Translations under genes and position numbers: made by a program
In this document: piece after piece, positions 9,228 through 20,033 of the stretch
Layout: every line of letters starts with the position of its first letter
Numbering within the stretch: the first letter of the stretch is position 1
Source of the DNA: Pseudomicrostroma phylloplanum
Taxonomy: Eukaryota > Basidiomycota > Exobasidiomycetes > Microstromatales
Assembly: GCA_039545275.1 (NCBI GenBank)
Contig: BCHS01000002.1
Coordinates: 1,612,001-1,676,000 of the forward strand
Direction of reading: 5' to 3'
DNA length: 64,000 bases
Notes under the pieces: generated by a model
Database searches by the model: none
What the model saw: the letters and a program-made list of their open reading frames with translations, nothing else
What the model was told of the DNA's origin: nothing

Positions 9228-12125
9228 AAGCGCATCACGCCCGAGTACGCCCGCCAAAGAGGATGCAAAGGCAGCAGCTTCCTCAGCTACGAAGCGTAAA
9301 GCTCAGTCTCAGGAGTACAGCAAACTGGCGGAAGCTCTACGCCAACTTCTCGCAAAGGAGGAGGCCTTCTGGAAAGGATTGGCAGAACGTATGGCGACTG
9401 TCTTCAGGCTCTCAGAGACGCAGTCTGCCTTGGAGAGAGCTGGCCTCACATCGACTGGTCAGAAGATACCCCTCGGCCCGAAAGCGATCGTAGGTGAGGG
9501 TGGGCAACCAGCGGGCTTGGCTCGTCTTCCCAATACCCCTGCGGAACTTGACCAGGCGGTACTGCAGATGGCAAATTTGCCCCGGCACAAGGAGCGCTTG
9601 ATTGAAATCGTCCACAGAGCTCTAGTGTACTGTGGTGACCTTGCCAGGTACAGGGAAATATACCGTGAGCCCTCGAATTCCTCGCCATCGAGAAAGGGCG
9701 CGTCCTCAGGTCACCGAGGCGGAGGGAGAAGAGCTGCGACACTACCCGTCTCCCCGAACCCACAGCAGCGCAATTTCGAAGATGCCATTGCTTGCTACGA
9801 AGCTGCTCGGTTGCTTGTCCCTTCCAGCGGGAACCCCTCGAATCAGCTTGCTGTCGTCTCTGCATACTCCGGAGACGTGTTCGGTGCAGTCTATCACTAC
9901 TACCGAGCGCTCTGCGTAAAGGTTCCATTCGAAAGTGCCAAGATCAATTTGGGAACGTCTTTGGGCAAAGCGGTGATGGAGTGGTCGAAGGAGGGCGGGC
10001 TTGAGGCCTCCAGTGAGGTTGATGGGACTGGTAGTGCAAGAGCTTCGTCGGACGAGAAGCGAAAGCAAGGGTGCTTGAAGACGTACATCGCCTTGCAAGG
10101 GCTCTTCTACACCCGCAAAAGGTGAGACAGCGTCAGCATGAGGCCCACAGTGGAGACTAAGACCAAAAGACTAATCCTGCTCCTACCCCTTACAGCTTCA
10201 CCTCACTGCAACCATTGTCGGCCCACTTCCACACGACCTTCCAGGCTGCAGTGGCGGACCGTGTCCTACCAACAGACGTCATCGTGCGGATACTGGTGAC
10301 TTCCATTGCTGCTTCTTGGACCGCAAGACTATGGCGGAAGAGCGACTCCAACGGCTCGTCGAAGCCCGACGCTTCCGAAGCACAAGCAGATAATCTGAGG
10401 GAGGATGCGCAGTCTTTGGCTTTCAACGTCGAGCTGCAGCTGCTGGATCACGTCTTGTCCACCACACAAGCCCTGTTTGACATTGCCACAGCGCAAAGTC
10501 GGATCGCGCTGGAGAACGCTTCATTGCCGCCCAGTGGGTCCGGCAATAGACCTGCGGCTAGAGACGCCCAGTCTCTGGCAGCTAAGAATCTGACTCCTGT
10601 CATACGTCGTGTGCTGCCAGCTATGCGTATTGCAAGCAAGTGGATCAAGTCCCACCTCGACTACATTGACCGGAGTCAACAAACTTGCGTCTCGAGGGCT
10701 GCAGAAGGTATTGCGGCAGTGAAGGGGAAGTCAGACAACGCAGAAGCAGTAGCCTGTGCGGCTGCCGAGCTGTCTCTGATACAGCGCGTCGAAGACTTCT
10801 GGGCCTCTTTCGTCATCTTCACCAACGCGCTTCGCTATGCCTTTCCCTTTGACGCTCTGCCTAATCTGGGTACAGTCAGGCCGACTGGAGCCGCGCCTTT
10901 GTCGCTGGAAGAAGATACAGATCTCCGAGGATTCATCCCCACTCGGCGAGGCATGCTGACGCAAGACGACAAGCCCGTCAAGTCTGCTGACAGAGCACTG
11001 CACCCCAATGAAGAGCAGCTGATGCGGATCGCAGACTTGTTGGTAGACGCCAAGGTCATCGCTGAAAGTGAGGCGAGCCCAGTTGTCTTTGATGACGCCA
11101 AGGGCACTTTTACTATGGCGCCTGCCAAGGACGCCTTGCAGGGAGGTCTACAGGCCAAAGACGGGCCCAGTCTCCAAGGCAACAGCGTCAATGGACTTGA
11201 GGCGAAGCTTCTCAGCTCAAGTCTGGCAGACGGCGACGACACTGTTTCAATCGGGACTTCCGAAGCAACGGAGGACGTTGTTGACATGGCTATGCGAGCT
11301 CGAGAGGGGGCGGAAGATTTCCTCGACGATGCGGATGCATCCGAGGACGAGGACGAGATCCTGATTCCAGCGGCTGTCCACAATCGACAGCTACAGTATG
11401 CTCAGCAACAGCCGTTGGTTCCTCGCTCTCAGAGCATCGACAACACCCCTAGTTCCCTGGCTGGTCAGCCAGCTGCTCCGTCCCAGCAGAGCGCACAATT
11501 CGCCACATATGCTTCACCGTCGACTGCTACTGCGAGCAGTTTTGGTGCACCACGCGAAGGCCTTGCTGCCTCTACGACGGCACAGGATTTGTTTTTGCAG
11601 ATGCTGAATGGCCGTCCGACACCCAAGTCAGCGGGCTCGAATGTGCCGGGCTACGCTACGCCGCCTGCCCGCGAATTCTCCAACGGCACACCGGTGCCTC
11701 CGTCGCTCTCTCGGGCACCTTCTGGGACTGGATCTCCCCACCACAATCAAGGCTTCTCGATGACACCGCAATCGCACCTCCTCTTCGGAGGTCTGGGCGG
11801 CGGAGCAAGTCAACCCGTCTCCACGCCGACGCACCAGTCCATGGCAGGTCTCGCCAGTATCTGGAGCCCAGGGCCAGGAGAGGTGCGTCATCAACATCAC
11901 TCCTCCCTGCAGAGCTCGCCCAGAGCGCCCTCCACTGGGGAGGGGATCTGGAATGCTGCTCCCGGTTCGGGCGCGTCTGCTGGATTCGCGACGCCGTCGA
12001 CGATGCAGCAACAGCAACAGCAGCATCTGAGGCAGAGCCAGCAGTGGCAAGCGTCTCCTTTGCAGCACACTGCGGCTGTGGAAAGGCCCACGGGAGCGGG
12101 CTGGCCACATCAGCAGAGAGGGTGA
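8842..12125 (+). CDS. EST1/SMG7-like 14-3-3/TPR protein of mRNA decay or telomere maintenance
   Basis: Exons 8842-10121 and 10196-12125; the 74-nt intron (GTGAGA...TTACAG) is in phase 2 and rebuilds an AGC codon. The product has 1069 residues. Near residues 60-110 is an N-terminal helical segment (NQVRNAYLRLLFHAPF, then HKVVGIYRGRL). Near 245-380 comes the EST1/SMG7 helical core (VHRALVYCGDLARYRE; FEDAIACYEAARLLVP; AYSGDVFGAVYHYYRALCV). In this family these helices form 14-3-3-like and TPR repeats that bind phosphorylated UPF1 or, in yeast Est1, telomerase. I see no C-terminal PIN domain, which favours an SMG7/Ebs1-like over an SMG6-like protein. The last 280 residues are Ser/Gln/Pro-rich. 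A CAG/CAA run near 9200-9230 encodes polyglutamine of about 12 residues. An upstream start at ATG 8776 joined through another acceptor is possible. Confidence 0.8.
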
Positions 12126-12607
12126 AGGTCATGAGCTAGCCAGTGTGCTTCAGCAAGAATCCCTCACATCGATTCTCCTTCGGCAGTTCAATCGTCAGCC
12201 AGCAAGGACCCGCAGCTATTGGGTATACGCCGCCCGATGCCGTCGCTCGACCTGATTGGCAGCCGATAAGAAGCGTCAGCCAACGTTTGGCATGGAGGAT
12301 AGCTCCTATGAACGCTCTACGGAGCCATGGTGCAGCAGAACAAGGCAGGGTGCGCGCAGAGCGAAAGGAGTAAGACCGCGCTCCTTTCTTTCTTCACTCC
12401 ATGTACGGCCTCATCCAATGTACAACCGATCATCGCTTCGTGCGAGGCTTGATGAGAGAATGCGATGGCCATTGAGTCTATGATCTTGCGAATGTACATC
12501 GAATGCGGCTGTGAATCCCTGAGTCATCCCTGCGTGCGGAACGGTCGTTCGTTCCTCTATACCTTCCGAGCTCAGATCCATCCAACGACACAACCCCTTT
12601 TCCCTCT
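12126..12607. other. Convergent intergenic region
   Basis: This contains the 3' flanks of the EST1/SMG7-like gene and the histidine phosphatase gene. Only short overlapping ORFs occur. I see nothing else. Confidence 0.45.
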
Positions 12608-14253
12608 CTACTCGGCCTTCTTACACGCCCCTTCAAAGTCCCCAAACATCTCCATCCTCTCCCTGACATACTCTGTAAATCGGTCCATCCTGCACGACTC
12701 GCCCGGTCCATCTGCGAGGTCCTTGCGAGGCAGGGGCTGCGCGGCTCCATTGACGAGGATGCGGGCATAGTCCTGTGGGTGCTTGTGAGAGCCACAGGTG
12801 AGCTTCTCGATGGCTACGTGACCGAGGAAAGGGAGGACGTGGCTTGTTTTCTGTGGAGGAGATAGAAGTAGAGAGGGAGTATCGTGTGCGTCAGTCAATG
12901 ATTCCTCAGAGCGGGTCGGCCCCTCCCCTCTCGCCTGCAACTCACCCAAACTCGATCGTCCGGTCGACGGTCCGTAGGCAGAGGGCCCACAGTCGTCTGA
13001 TTCCAGATACCCAGTGCAACGAGCGCAACAGGCGGCTCCTCCCTGTGTGTAAAGAAGACGAACAGGCTCTGCGAGTGCGTAGCATTGGGCGGGCGATCCG
13101 GGTCAGGGAGTCCATCGCCTTCCTTGAAGGTGCCAAGGTGAGGACGACCGTCGCGGTGGTGACGATGTTCCGGAGCCTCGAGGAGGTTGTGCAAGGAGGT
13201 GTTCACCCAGGGGATACCTAGGTAGGGAGCGACAGGCGCGGCGTATCCCGTCATCTTGTGGTAAATGAGATCGTTCCAGTAGCCAAAGTCCGAGTACTCC
13301 TCTGCGGTGAAGAGGCCCTGCTTGCAGAAGTCGGTCTTGCCCACGCCCTTGATCACACTCTCGTACCCGCAGAGCATCATGAGAGCAATGACGTCCCTCA
13401 GGGCCCATTCGAAGTCGGGCATCAGCTTCTTCAGACGCTCTAGGGGGGCCACACCAAAGTGCTCGAGCCACTCCTGCGCATCAGGCTTGCCAGGCTCCTT
13501 TGTAAAGGCTGGGCAGACCTTGTGCGGTGTGAGCGAGTTGGACCAGGAAGCCTCCTTGTTGTTGACCTTAATCAGAGACAGGTACTTGCCGTCTCCCTCG
13601 CCGTCGTCTCCTTCGTGTCTCTTGGGGAAGGCGCCCTTGATGAAGGCCTTTGCCGTGCCTACATCTCGGTTCGAGTTGGCAGTCCAGATACGGAATGGCT
13701 CCTTGACCTTGTCCACCTTGCCCTTCTTTCCCTTGCCTCTACCCTTGCCGAGGTCCTTTGGTGGGAATAGGTGAGGGTAGAGCTTCCTCAGCCTCTTTCC
13801 AAAAGCAAAGGCATCATCTGCACCCGGCCCAGTCAGAGCCTCCAGGTTGTCCTCGTTTATGGGGCTCTCCCAGTTCTCGAGGAAAGCAAGAGGCCCAGCT
13901 CCCTGGAAGCTTCCGCCTTCCTGCTGGTACTTCTCTAGCCGGTTCACAAAGGGCGCCATGAAATCGGCCCACTCGTCGTCGTTGGCATAGATGCAGCTGT
14001 GTCGGACCAGGAACGCTACCGAGGTGACTTCGCATCCATCTGGCGGAGTGATGTCTGCTCCTGGGGCATCGTGGTAGGGCGCGATGCCGGACATGTGCTC
14101 CAGCGGATTCCACTCTCCCGGAGGAGGATGCGGCGAGGTCCCTAGAGAGTCATCGCTGGGGGAGAATGGGATTTGTGGCAGACGGTAGGCCTGGCTCGTG
14201 GCGCAAAGGGAGGAGAAGAGGACGGATCCAGCCCCGAGGGTGGAGAAGCGCAT
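12608..14253 (-). CDS. Secreted histidine (acid) phosphatase, phytase-like superfamily
   Basis: Exons 14253-12946 and 12850-12608; the 95-nt intron (GTGAGT...CCACAG) is in phase 0; 516 residues. The N-terminus is a signal peptide (hydrophobic core VLFSSLCA, likely cleavage after the Ala at 18-22), so the protein is probably secreted or vacuolar. The phosphate-binding motif is FLVRHSCIYAND at about residues 81-92, where classical acid phosphatases and phytases have RHGxR. The distal acid motif is FFTHREEP near 403, in place of the usual HD. Fungal branches with RH-x-x-IYAND exist, so activity is plausible, but the substrate cannot be named. Exon 2 supplies the conserved C-terminus with further Cys residues (KLTC, ESCRMD, EGACKK). 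A Lys/Gly-rich insertion near 177-190 (GKGRGKGKKGK) is unusual. Confidence 0.8.
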
Positions 14254-14989
14254 CTCAACGTCAGTCGCAAATGAGTTGCGAGGGAAAGCGTATGAGGGAG
14301 AGAACGAGTGGGTGGGAAGAATGAATGACTGGTACGGTGATTTTTAGCAAAGCTCTGTGGAGAGAAGCACGTTTCCACGTTTCCCCCGCATCCGATCGCG
14401 GCTCGCCCAGAGAAATGACGCAGAGATGCAGAGGTGGAATCGCGTGGCTGGAGCAAGGGTCCAGCAGCAGCTCCCGCGTACGGCTCTCTGATCACATCGA
14501 GAAGACGCTTGCCTCAGAGCCAAGGGCTACACAGGCACACGCTTTCCTGTGGATTCTACGAAGCTGATCAGCTTGAACAGATCAATGGAAACCATTTGTC
14601 GGGGCGGGAGCGTGACTCATTCCGGTTGCGGCCCTCAGAAGTAGCTGCGCCTGGTAAAGTGTGTACAAAGTATCGGCGCCGCGACAGAGCTAGCGACGCG
14701 GCGTAGTGTCCTCAGGTCTTGCCTTGATCTCATCGTAAGGGTACCTTGTGCCTGCATACCGGAGCATCGCTCATCCTTCCGACTTCCGCTGAGTGTGCAG
14801 CTCACAGCTGCCCGCAACAAAGCGGACTGTGATCACTCCTTTGCTCTCTGCATCGCACTCCGGTTCCTGGCGATCTGCGTGATGAGGGCGGACCCCCTGG
14901 AAGGGTAAGGCCCATACAGACCGTTTGCTATCGCCCTAGCGATCCCGGCTGCTGAGCTCAGGATACAGGTACCTTCGCAGCTACACTCT

Positions 14990-15004
14990 CCCCCCCCCCC
15001 CCCC
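14990..15004. repeat. Poly-C homopolymer, 15 C
   Basis: Fifteen consecutive C residues, the longest homopolymer I noticed. The length is prone to sequencing error. On the other strand it is a G15 run. Confidence 0.9.
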
Positions 15005-15179
15005 TTGGCGGGCGTAAAGTATTACTTGGCGGGCTTGAAGTGGTAATTTACGGCCAGGGGTAGTTTCTGGCGGCTATACAGTGCTCTTCCCCTTGTGGTC
15101 AAACCAATATTGTTGCGGTCGAAAGGTGATCCCTGGTGCTCAGCCTCCCTTGCTTTGCGAGCAGGTCAGGCGAGCGCCC

Positions 15180-15186
15180 TATATAA
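15180..15186 (+). promoter_or_regulatory. TATA box (TATATAA) upstream of the orphan locus
   Basis: A consensus TATATAA is followed after about 20 bp by a long CT-rich stretch. This is a usual start-site arrangement in well-expressed fungal genes. The nearest substantial ORF starts 480 bp downstream. Confidence 0.45.
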
Positions 15187-15659
15187 ACGACTCGATTCTG
15201 CCCCTCCCCCCTGCCGTTCGTCCCTTATCCTCCCTCTCTCTCCAATTTGACCCTCTTCGCAGGCATACTCTACCTTACGCTACCATAGCCACACTCTACC
15301 TGAAACTAGCTGGCATACCCATCTTGACAAGCGCCCTCTACTCTACCTACCTTACACTACTATAACGACCTTCATACCTTACGCTGTCTGATCTGCCCGC
15401 TTCCACAGCTAGATCGACCTCGCCTAATGTCACACACGTCACTCCGTCGACATCCCTGCTTTACGATACCGTGGAGCACATCCCTCGATAACTGATGGAT
15501 TGCATATTCGACCGCTGAGGTGGCCTAGTGACTACCGTTCCTTGACGTGAGTGAGCTTCTCATGCAGTGGCAAAGTGAGAAAGGCGAGAGCACATACTGA
15601 AATTCCTTCTTGCCTGTTCGCTGTACATCCCTCTTTTCCTTTTCCAACATTGCTGCACA

Positions 15660-17513
15660 TGCACGTCTTCAAGTTCGATGGCGTTCATCAGCAGCTCAAG
15701 GCAGATGGTGATCTGGCGGCTCTGTCATGCATGCCAAGCTGCACGGAAACCAGAAAAGGCTACAGACTGGAGGCTGAGGTGGCCGCAAGCATCCTTCAAG
15801 ACAACGAGGATGCTCTGAACAGAGCCGGCCGACTCATGGCCGCGTATCTGGCAGGGCTGCTACATGTTGCGGTGAGCACAGGACACAATGACAACGCTAT
15901 CTTAGCAAGAGTCGTCGACGAATACGCTGTCCTCTTGGACGCCATAAATGCGCCAGGCTTGATCCCAGATCGCGGTGTCCGAGTCGGCTTCCTCCGGCGC
16001 CATGCACCTTCTCCTTACTGGTTGGTCGAGATCTCTCCAGTCGGTGGGCATCTCGCACCTACCACGACGAGCAACGCATGAGACGAGACTCGGCCATTCT
16101 GATCACAATGCTCATGGATCCGTTCTGGGAAGCGCGCCACACCTTGCTAGTCTGGCAAGTGTGGTTCCAAACCATAGGATTCAGGGCTCTGGTCGATGAA
16201 TGGGGCGCAGGGAGGACGTCGGGCAGAATGGGACTGGTGCTGGCCGCCATCAAGGAGCGAATTCTGCTCAAGCCGTGCCGAGCTCCCGGTCTCGAGGACC
16301 CCTGCTATCGCGAAGAGATAGGCCAGCTGTGTGGCGGTCTCAAGACGACGACAAGCTTCTGGAGGATCTTCAACGACGAGGATTGTCGCCGACTGGGCCT
16401 TGCTCTGCACGCAAGACCAGCCAATCGGCTATGCCTGGAGATGGTATCATCTATCATCTGCTTCGATTGCCACGTCGGCCGAGGTTTCACCCTGGCAGCG
16501 CGCCCAGCCTTGCAGATCTACCGGCCAGATGACAGCGACCATCGCTTCATCCGACCGCATCAGCTCCGTGACGCCCAGGTACCTCGAGTTGATTCAGTGC
16601 TCAGCAGCATGGGAGATGATGGAATCGTGGCCGTCGTGACCATCTTTCTCGCGACGGAAGATACGGCCACCGCCACACTGTGCGCACATGCTCTTGGTCT
16701 ACTGCCGGACTGGGTGACTATGACTGCCCCGCCGCCGCCGAGCGGGCCCTTGGCCCCCCGTGTGGAGCAAGCTCTGGAACGGCAAAGCGTTGTAGCGTCC
16801 CCCCCCCCCTCCTCCTTGGATCGGATTTGGTCTTTCCAGCTGCAAGGACAAGGCATAGGGACTCACATACCCACGAACCTTCGACTCGTCGACGGGGCAC
16901 GCAATTATGCCCGGAGCAAGCACACTGCAAAGCAGGCGGACCTCCTGGAGGCGGCCATTGTCGTCAACAACTCAATTCGGGCTGCGCTTGGAGACGTCAT
17001 CGCGGATGGCCTGCTGGCAGAGATTGCCACGCCCTGAGTATTGCGGTCTACGACCCTGCGGTTTTCAGACAGAACAAACTCTCAGGCTACGACTGGGCTG
17101 TCGCCAATCGCGCCCAAATCGAAGCAGCCGCTCTGGCCGATGCCGGTTGGCACCAAGGCTATGTCATCACGAGTGAGGAGCAAGTCAAAGCTGCCGTCAC
17201 CGTCAGATGCGAGCGGGCGTTGCAACAGTGGCGAGGCAACGGGCAAATCGCTGCTGAAGTGGAGAATGATGGAGAAGGGACGGCCAGTCAAGAACAAAGG
17301 GGAGTTGGGACGGAAGCAGCTGTCGAGCTGGCAGCTCCGGCGGCCCAGATAATGGAGGGAGAGCAAGACGAAGTCCTGGTACCTAACGAAGCAGGGGACC
17401 TCACTGGACAAGGGAAGATCAAGAGCAAGATGAGCAAGAATATCAAGATGACGACTCCGAGCAAGAAGGCATTAAAACTTCCTGCTTGCATAGCGATCTC
17501 ATTTCTGATATGA
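15660..17513 (+). pseudogene. Orphan coding region spread over three reading frames
   Basis: I do not recognise this protein. Protein-like sequence starts at ATG 15660 (MHVFKFDGVHQQLKADG) and runs in one frame to about 16020. It continues in a second frame (GRDLSSRWASRTYHDEQRM, then through 17037) and finishes in the third (HALSIAVYDPAVF to the TGA ending at 17513). The changes fall near 16020-16030 (TGGTTGGTC) and near 17025 (GATTGCCACGCC). Each has the sign of one missing base. No intron with acceptable sites and length repairs either. The middle part has hydrophobic helix-like segments (ILITMLMDPFWEARHTLLVW); the last part is polar with a Lys-rich end. A C11 run at 16799-16809 lies inside without changing frame. 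Possible readings are a decaying lineage-specific gene or two sequencing errors in an intact gene of about 615 residues. Confidence 0.4.
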
Positions 17514-18533
17514 TACATATCGATAATCAATTCCACCCGGCTATACATAGTCCGATGCATCGTCTTGTCTATGCCCCTGATAGTTAGAGATGTACCATAG
17601 CTCTTGAGCAGCGACACCGACTGATAATGCATTGGCTTGTGAATATAGCGATAGGGGGCTGTCGCAGATATGCTATCTGTCCGAATCACAGGAGGGTCGG
17701 GGCGAGTGAGGTGCGCTACGAGTCGCAAGCGTCCACGTACTGCCGGGGAAAGGAAGAGGGGGAGGGGGGGGAGAGAGAAGGCGCGCAGCGCTTTTGGGCA
17801 GCCTGATGCCCATGTATGTTGTTGCACCTAAGGCTCCTCCTTTCTCCACTTCACCGGCTTCCCTGCCTCTCTTCTGCTTTGCGAAAGGATGTTCGCCTCA
17901 TACGAGATCTAGTCTAGCTCGCTTCCAAGCCATCTTCGCTTCGGCCGGGATTCTTCCTAGTGCAAGCTAGTCCTTGTGTGACTCGATCGTGGCTCGGTAA
18001 GCTTGCCGTTGCGAAAGTGCAGATCTCGCGCATCAGCTCTGGTCCTCAAGACCTCATTCCTACTGCTGGATGCATCTCTGCCACTTCTGCAGCGTGTCGA
18101 GATCGCGACTACCGTACCAATTTGGGACCCATGCAGAAATCCACTGCTGCTGATTCGACACGCCAGATTCGAATACTCGGAGTACGTTGTGCTCAGAGCC
18201 GGTACGATCACCTTGCTTCAGTCAAGTCCCTCGCCCGCCATTCATGCCAAAAGCTGACGACGCTGGGCGCTTGACTTATCGAGTTACTGCAACATTGATG
18301 AATTGGCCGTAGAGCTGCTTGGTCATGCGGCCAGATTGTCGGAACGGAAGTCTCTTGATGTCGTGTGGCGCTCCGGGTTATCCGGCAATCGGAGTACTCC
18401 GCACGAGCGCGAGACCGAAGATCCTCTTCCAACCCCTTTTCTCTCCTTCACCACCATTCCTTTTCGCATCAGTCTTATATCAACGACTGTACCCAAACAT
18501 TCATCACTGAAGAACACCAACACAAACATCAGT
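17514..18533. other. 1-kb intergenic region upstream of the MetE-like gene
   Basis: No supported gene. A G-rich run lies near 17755-17772. Overlapping short ORFs on both strands at 17957-18274 have no recognisable content. The last 100 bp before 18534 are CT-rich with a weak TTATAT at about 18475, consistent with the promoter of the downstream gene. Confidence 0.45.
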
Positions 18534-19878
18534 ATGTCGACTTCAGCTCTGCCATCTTCGCAGCCCCCTCAGCGTTTGGCTGCTAACCCGCCTTTCAGGC
18601 ACGAGGTGAGTTCGTACCGGTCCCATTCATGCTCCACCTGATCCCACATGCTAAAATGATCTTCTTGCTCCTCGGCCTGCTCTTCCTTAGCACGTTGGAT
18701 CTTTCCTTCGTCCCAAGCCCCTCCTCGAGGCCCGGGCTGCCCATGCCGCCGGAAAGATCAGCGCGGCGGAGCTCCGCAAGGTCGAGGACGAGCACATCAA
18801 GGTGCACGTTGAGCGCCTCCTCGCCGAGGGCGTACCAGACATCACAGATGGAGAGTTCAGAAGGCAATACTTCCATATTGACTTCTTAAAAAGGCTACAA
18901 GGCTGTGATGTAAAGGAAGGTGTCCTCGAAAGTAGCGGCAAGCATGTGCCACCTACCATGACCGTGACCGGCAAGATCAGGCACTCTCAGAATATCGAGG
19001 TGGACAACTTCAATTACCTCAAGACCCTTGTGCCAGCTGATCAGCACGCCAACATCAAGATCACGATTCCCTCTCCCACCATGCTGCACTTCCGAGGTGG
19101 AAGGAAGGGTATCTCAGAGGAAGCTTACCCCGATCTGGACGACTTCTTCGCCGACTTGGCTGCGGCCTACAGGGAGGAGGTCCAGGCTCTGTACGACGCC
19201 GGGTGCCGCTACCTGCAGCTCGATGACACCAACTTGGCCTACCTGACCGACCCCAAGATGAGGCAGGAGGCAGCTGCTCGAGGAGAGGATGTCGACGCCC
19301 TGCCATCTCGCTACGCTAAGCTGATCAATGCTTCGTTTGCGAACCGACCCGAGGACATGGTCATCGGTATCCACCTCTGCAAGGGTAACTTCAAGGTGAG
19401 CTGAACGTGCCAGCGCCTGTCTGTTCGTGTGATTTACCGTCCGTCTCGCTGACCTCTTGTGCCCCATTCATCCCCTGCCTCGCAGTCGCAATTCTTTGCC
19501 GCCGGCTCAGAGGAGGGCTATGCCCCCATTGCCAAGGCCCTCTTCGGCGAGCTCAACGTCGACGTCTACTTCCTCGAGTGGGAGGATGAGCGATCTGGCA
19601 AGGACTTCAGCTCCCTCGCTGGCCACCTCAGCGAGAACAAGACTGTCGTCCTCGGTCTGGTCTCCACCAAGCTGGCCACCATGGAGGACAAGGCTTCGAT
19701 TGTGGCAAAGATCAAGGATGCCGCCAAGTACGCTCCTGGAGGCCTGAAGCAGCTCTCCGTTTCCGGCCAGTGCGGTTTCTCCAGCACCCACCACGGAAAC
19801 GCCATTACCGAGGAGGACCAGTACAAGAAGTTGAGGCTGCTCAAGGAGGTCGCCGAGGAGGTCTGGGGATCCAAGTAA
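18534..19878 (+). CDS. MetE-like (cobalamin-independent methionine synthase family) zinc methyltransferase
   Basis: Three exons: 18534-18605, 18691-19395, 19486-19878. Introns of 85 and 90 nt with GTGAG donors both join in phase 0, giving 389 residues. The first junction rebuilds the conserved start (HE|HVGSFLRPKPLLEA). The product matches the C-terminal catalytic half of MetE: zinc ligands are visible in IHLCKGN (His252, Cys254), FLEWED (Glu about 290) and SGQCGFSS (Cys355). It lacks the N-terminal half of true methionine synthase (about 760 residues), so it belongs to the stand-alone MetE/UROD-like proteins common in fungi. Their methyl donor and acceptor are mostly unestablished. Codons are strongly C- or G-ending (GCC, AAG, CTC, GAG), suggesting high expression. 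It converges on the CNS1-like gene 155 bp away. Confidence 0.85.
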
Positions 19879-20033
19879 AGAGAGAAGAGAGTCGTTGAAT
19901 CACATGATGGACAATGTGAAGGGAGAGTAGTACTAAAATCCAAGGGTTCAGACCGCAAAGAAAAGTCCTTTCTCAGAATGTTCATTAATATAGTGAATTT
20001 GTCTACTGGCTTTAGTGAAGTCTGTCACTAGCG

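Larger units (their letters stand above)
14254..15659. other. 1.4-kb non-coding region with C15 tract, short direct repeats and a TATA box
   Basis: No convincing coding sequence. It holds a 15-C tract (14990-15004). Next come two spaced copies of TTGGCGGGC just downstream, a TATATAA box at 15180, a pyrimidine-rich stretch typical of fungal start regions (15190-15250), and three near-copies of CCTTACRCT between 15270 and 15390. Short ORFs such as the one at ATG 15427 (22 codons) could be upstream ORFs. A GTGAGTGAG donor-like site lies at 15547. Together this resembles the promoter and leader of the frameshifted ORF downstream. Confidence 0.5.

Noticed and set aside
15871..15909. Possible 39-nt intron to repair the first frame change of the orphan gene
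   Set aside because: Too short for introns here (71 nt or more), and the resulting upstream sequence in the new frame is unnatural, while the original frame stays protein-like for another 100 bp.
16799..16809. C11 run as the cause of a frame change in the orphan gene
   Set aside because: The reading frame is coherent on both sides of the run; the shifts are elsewhere.
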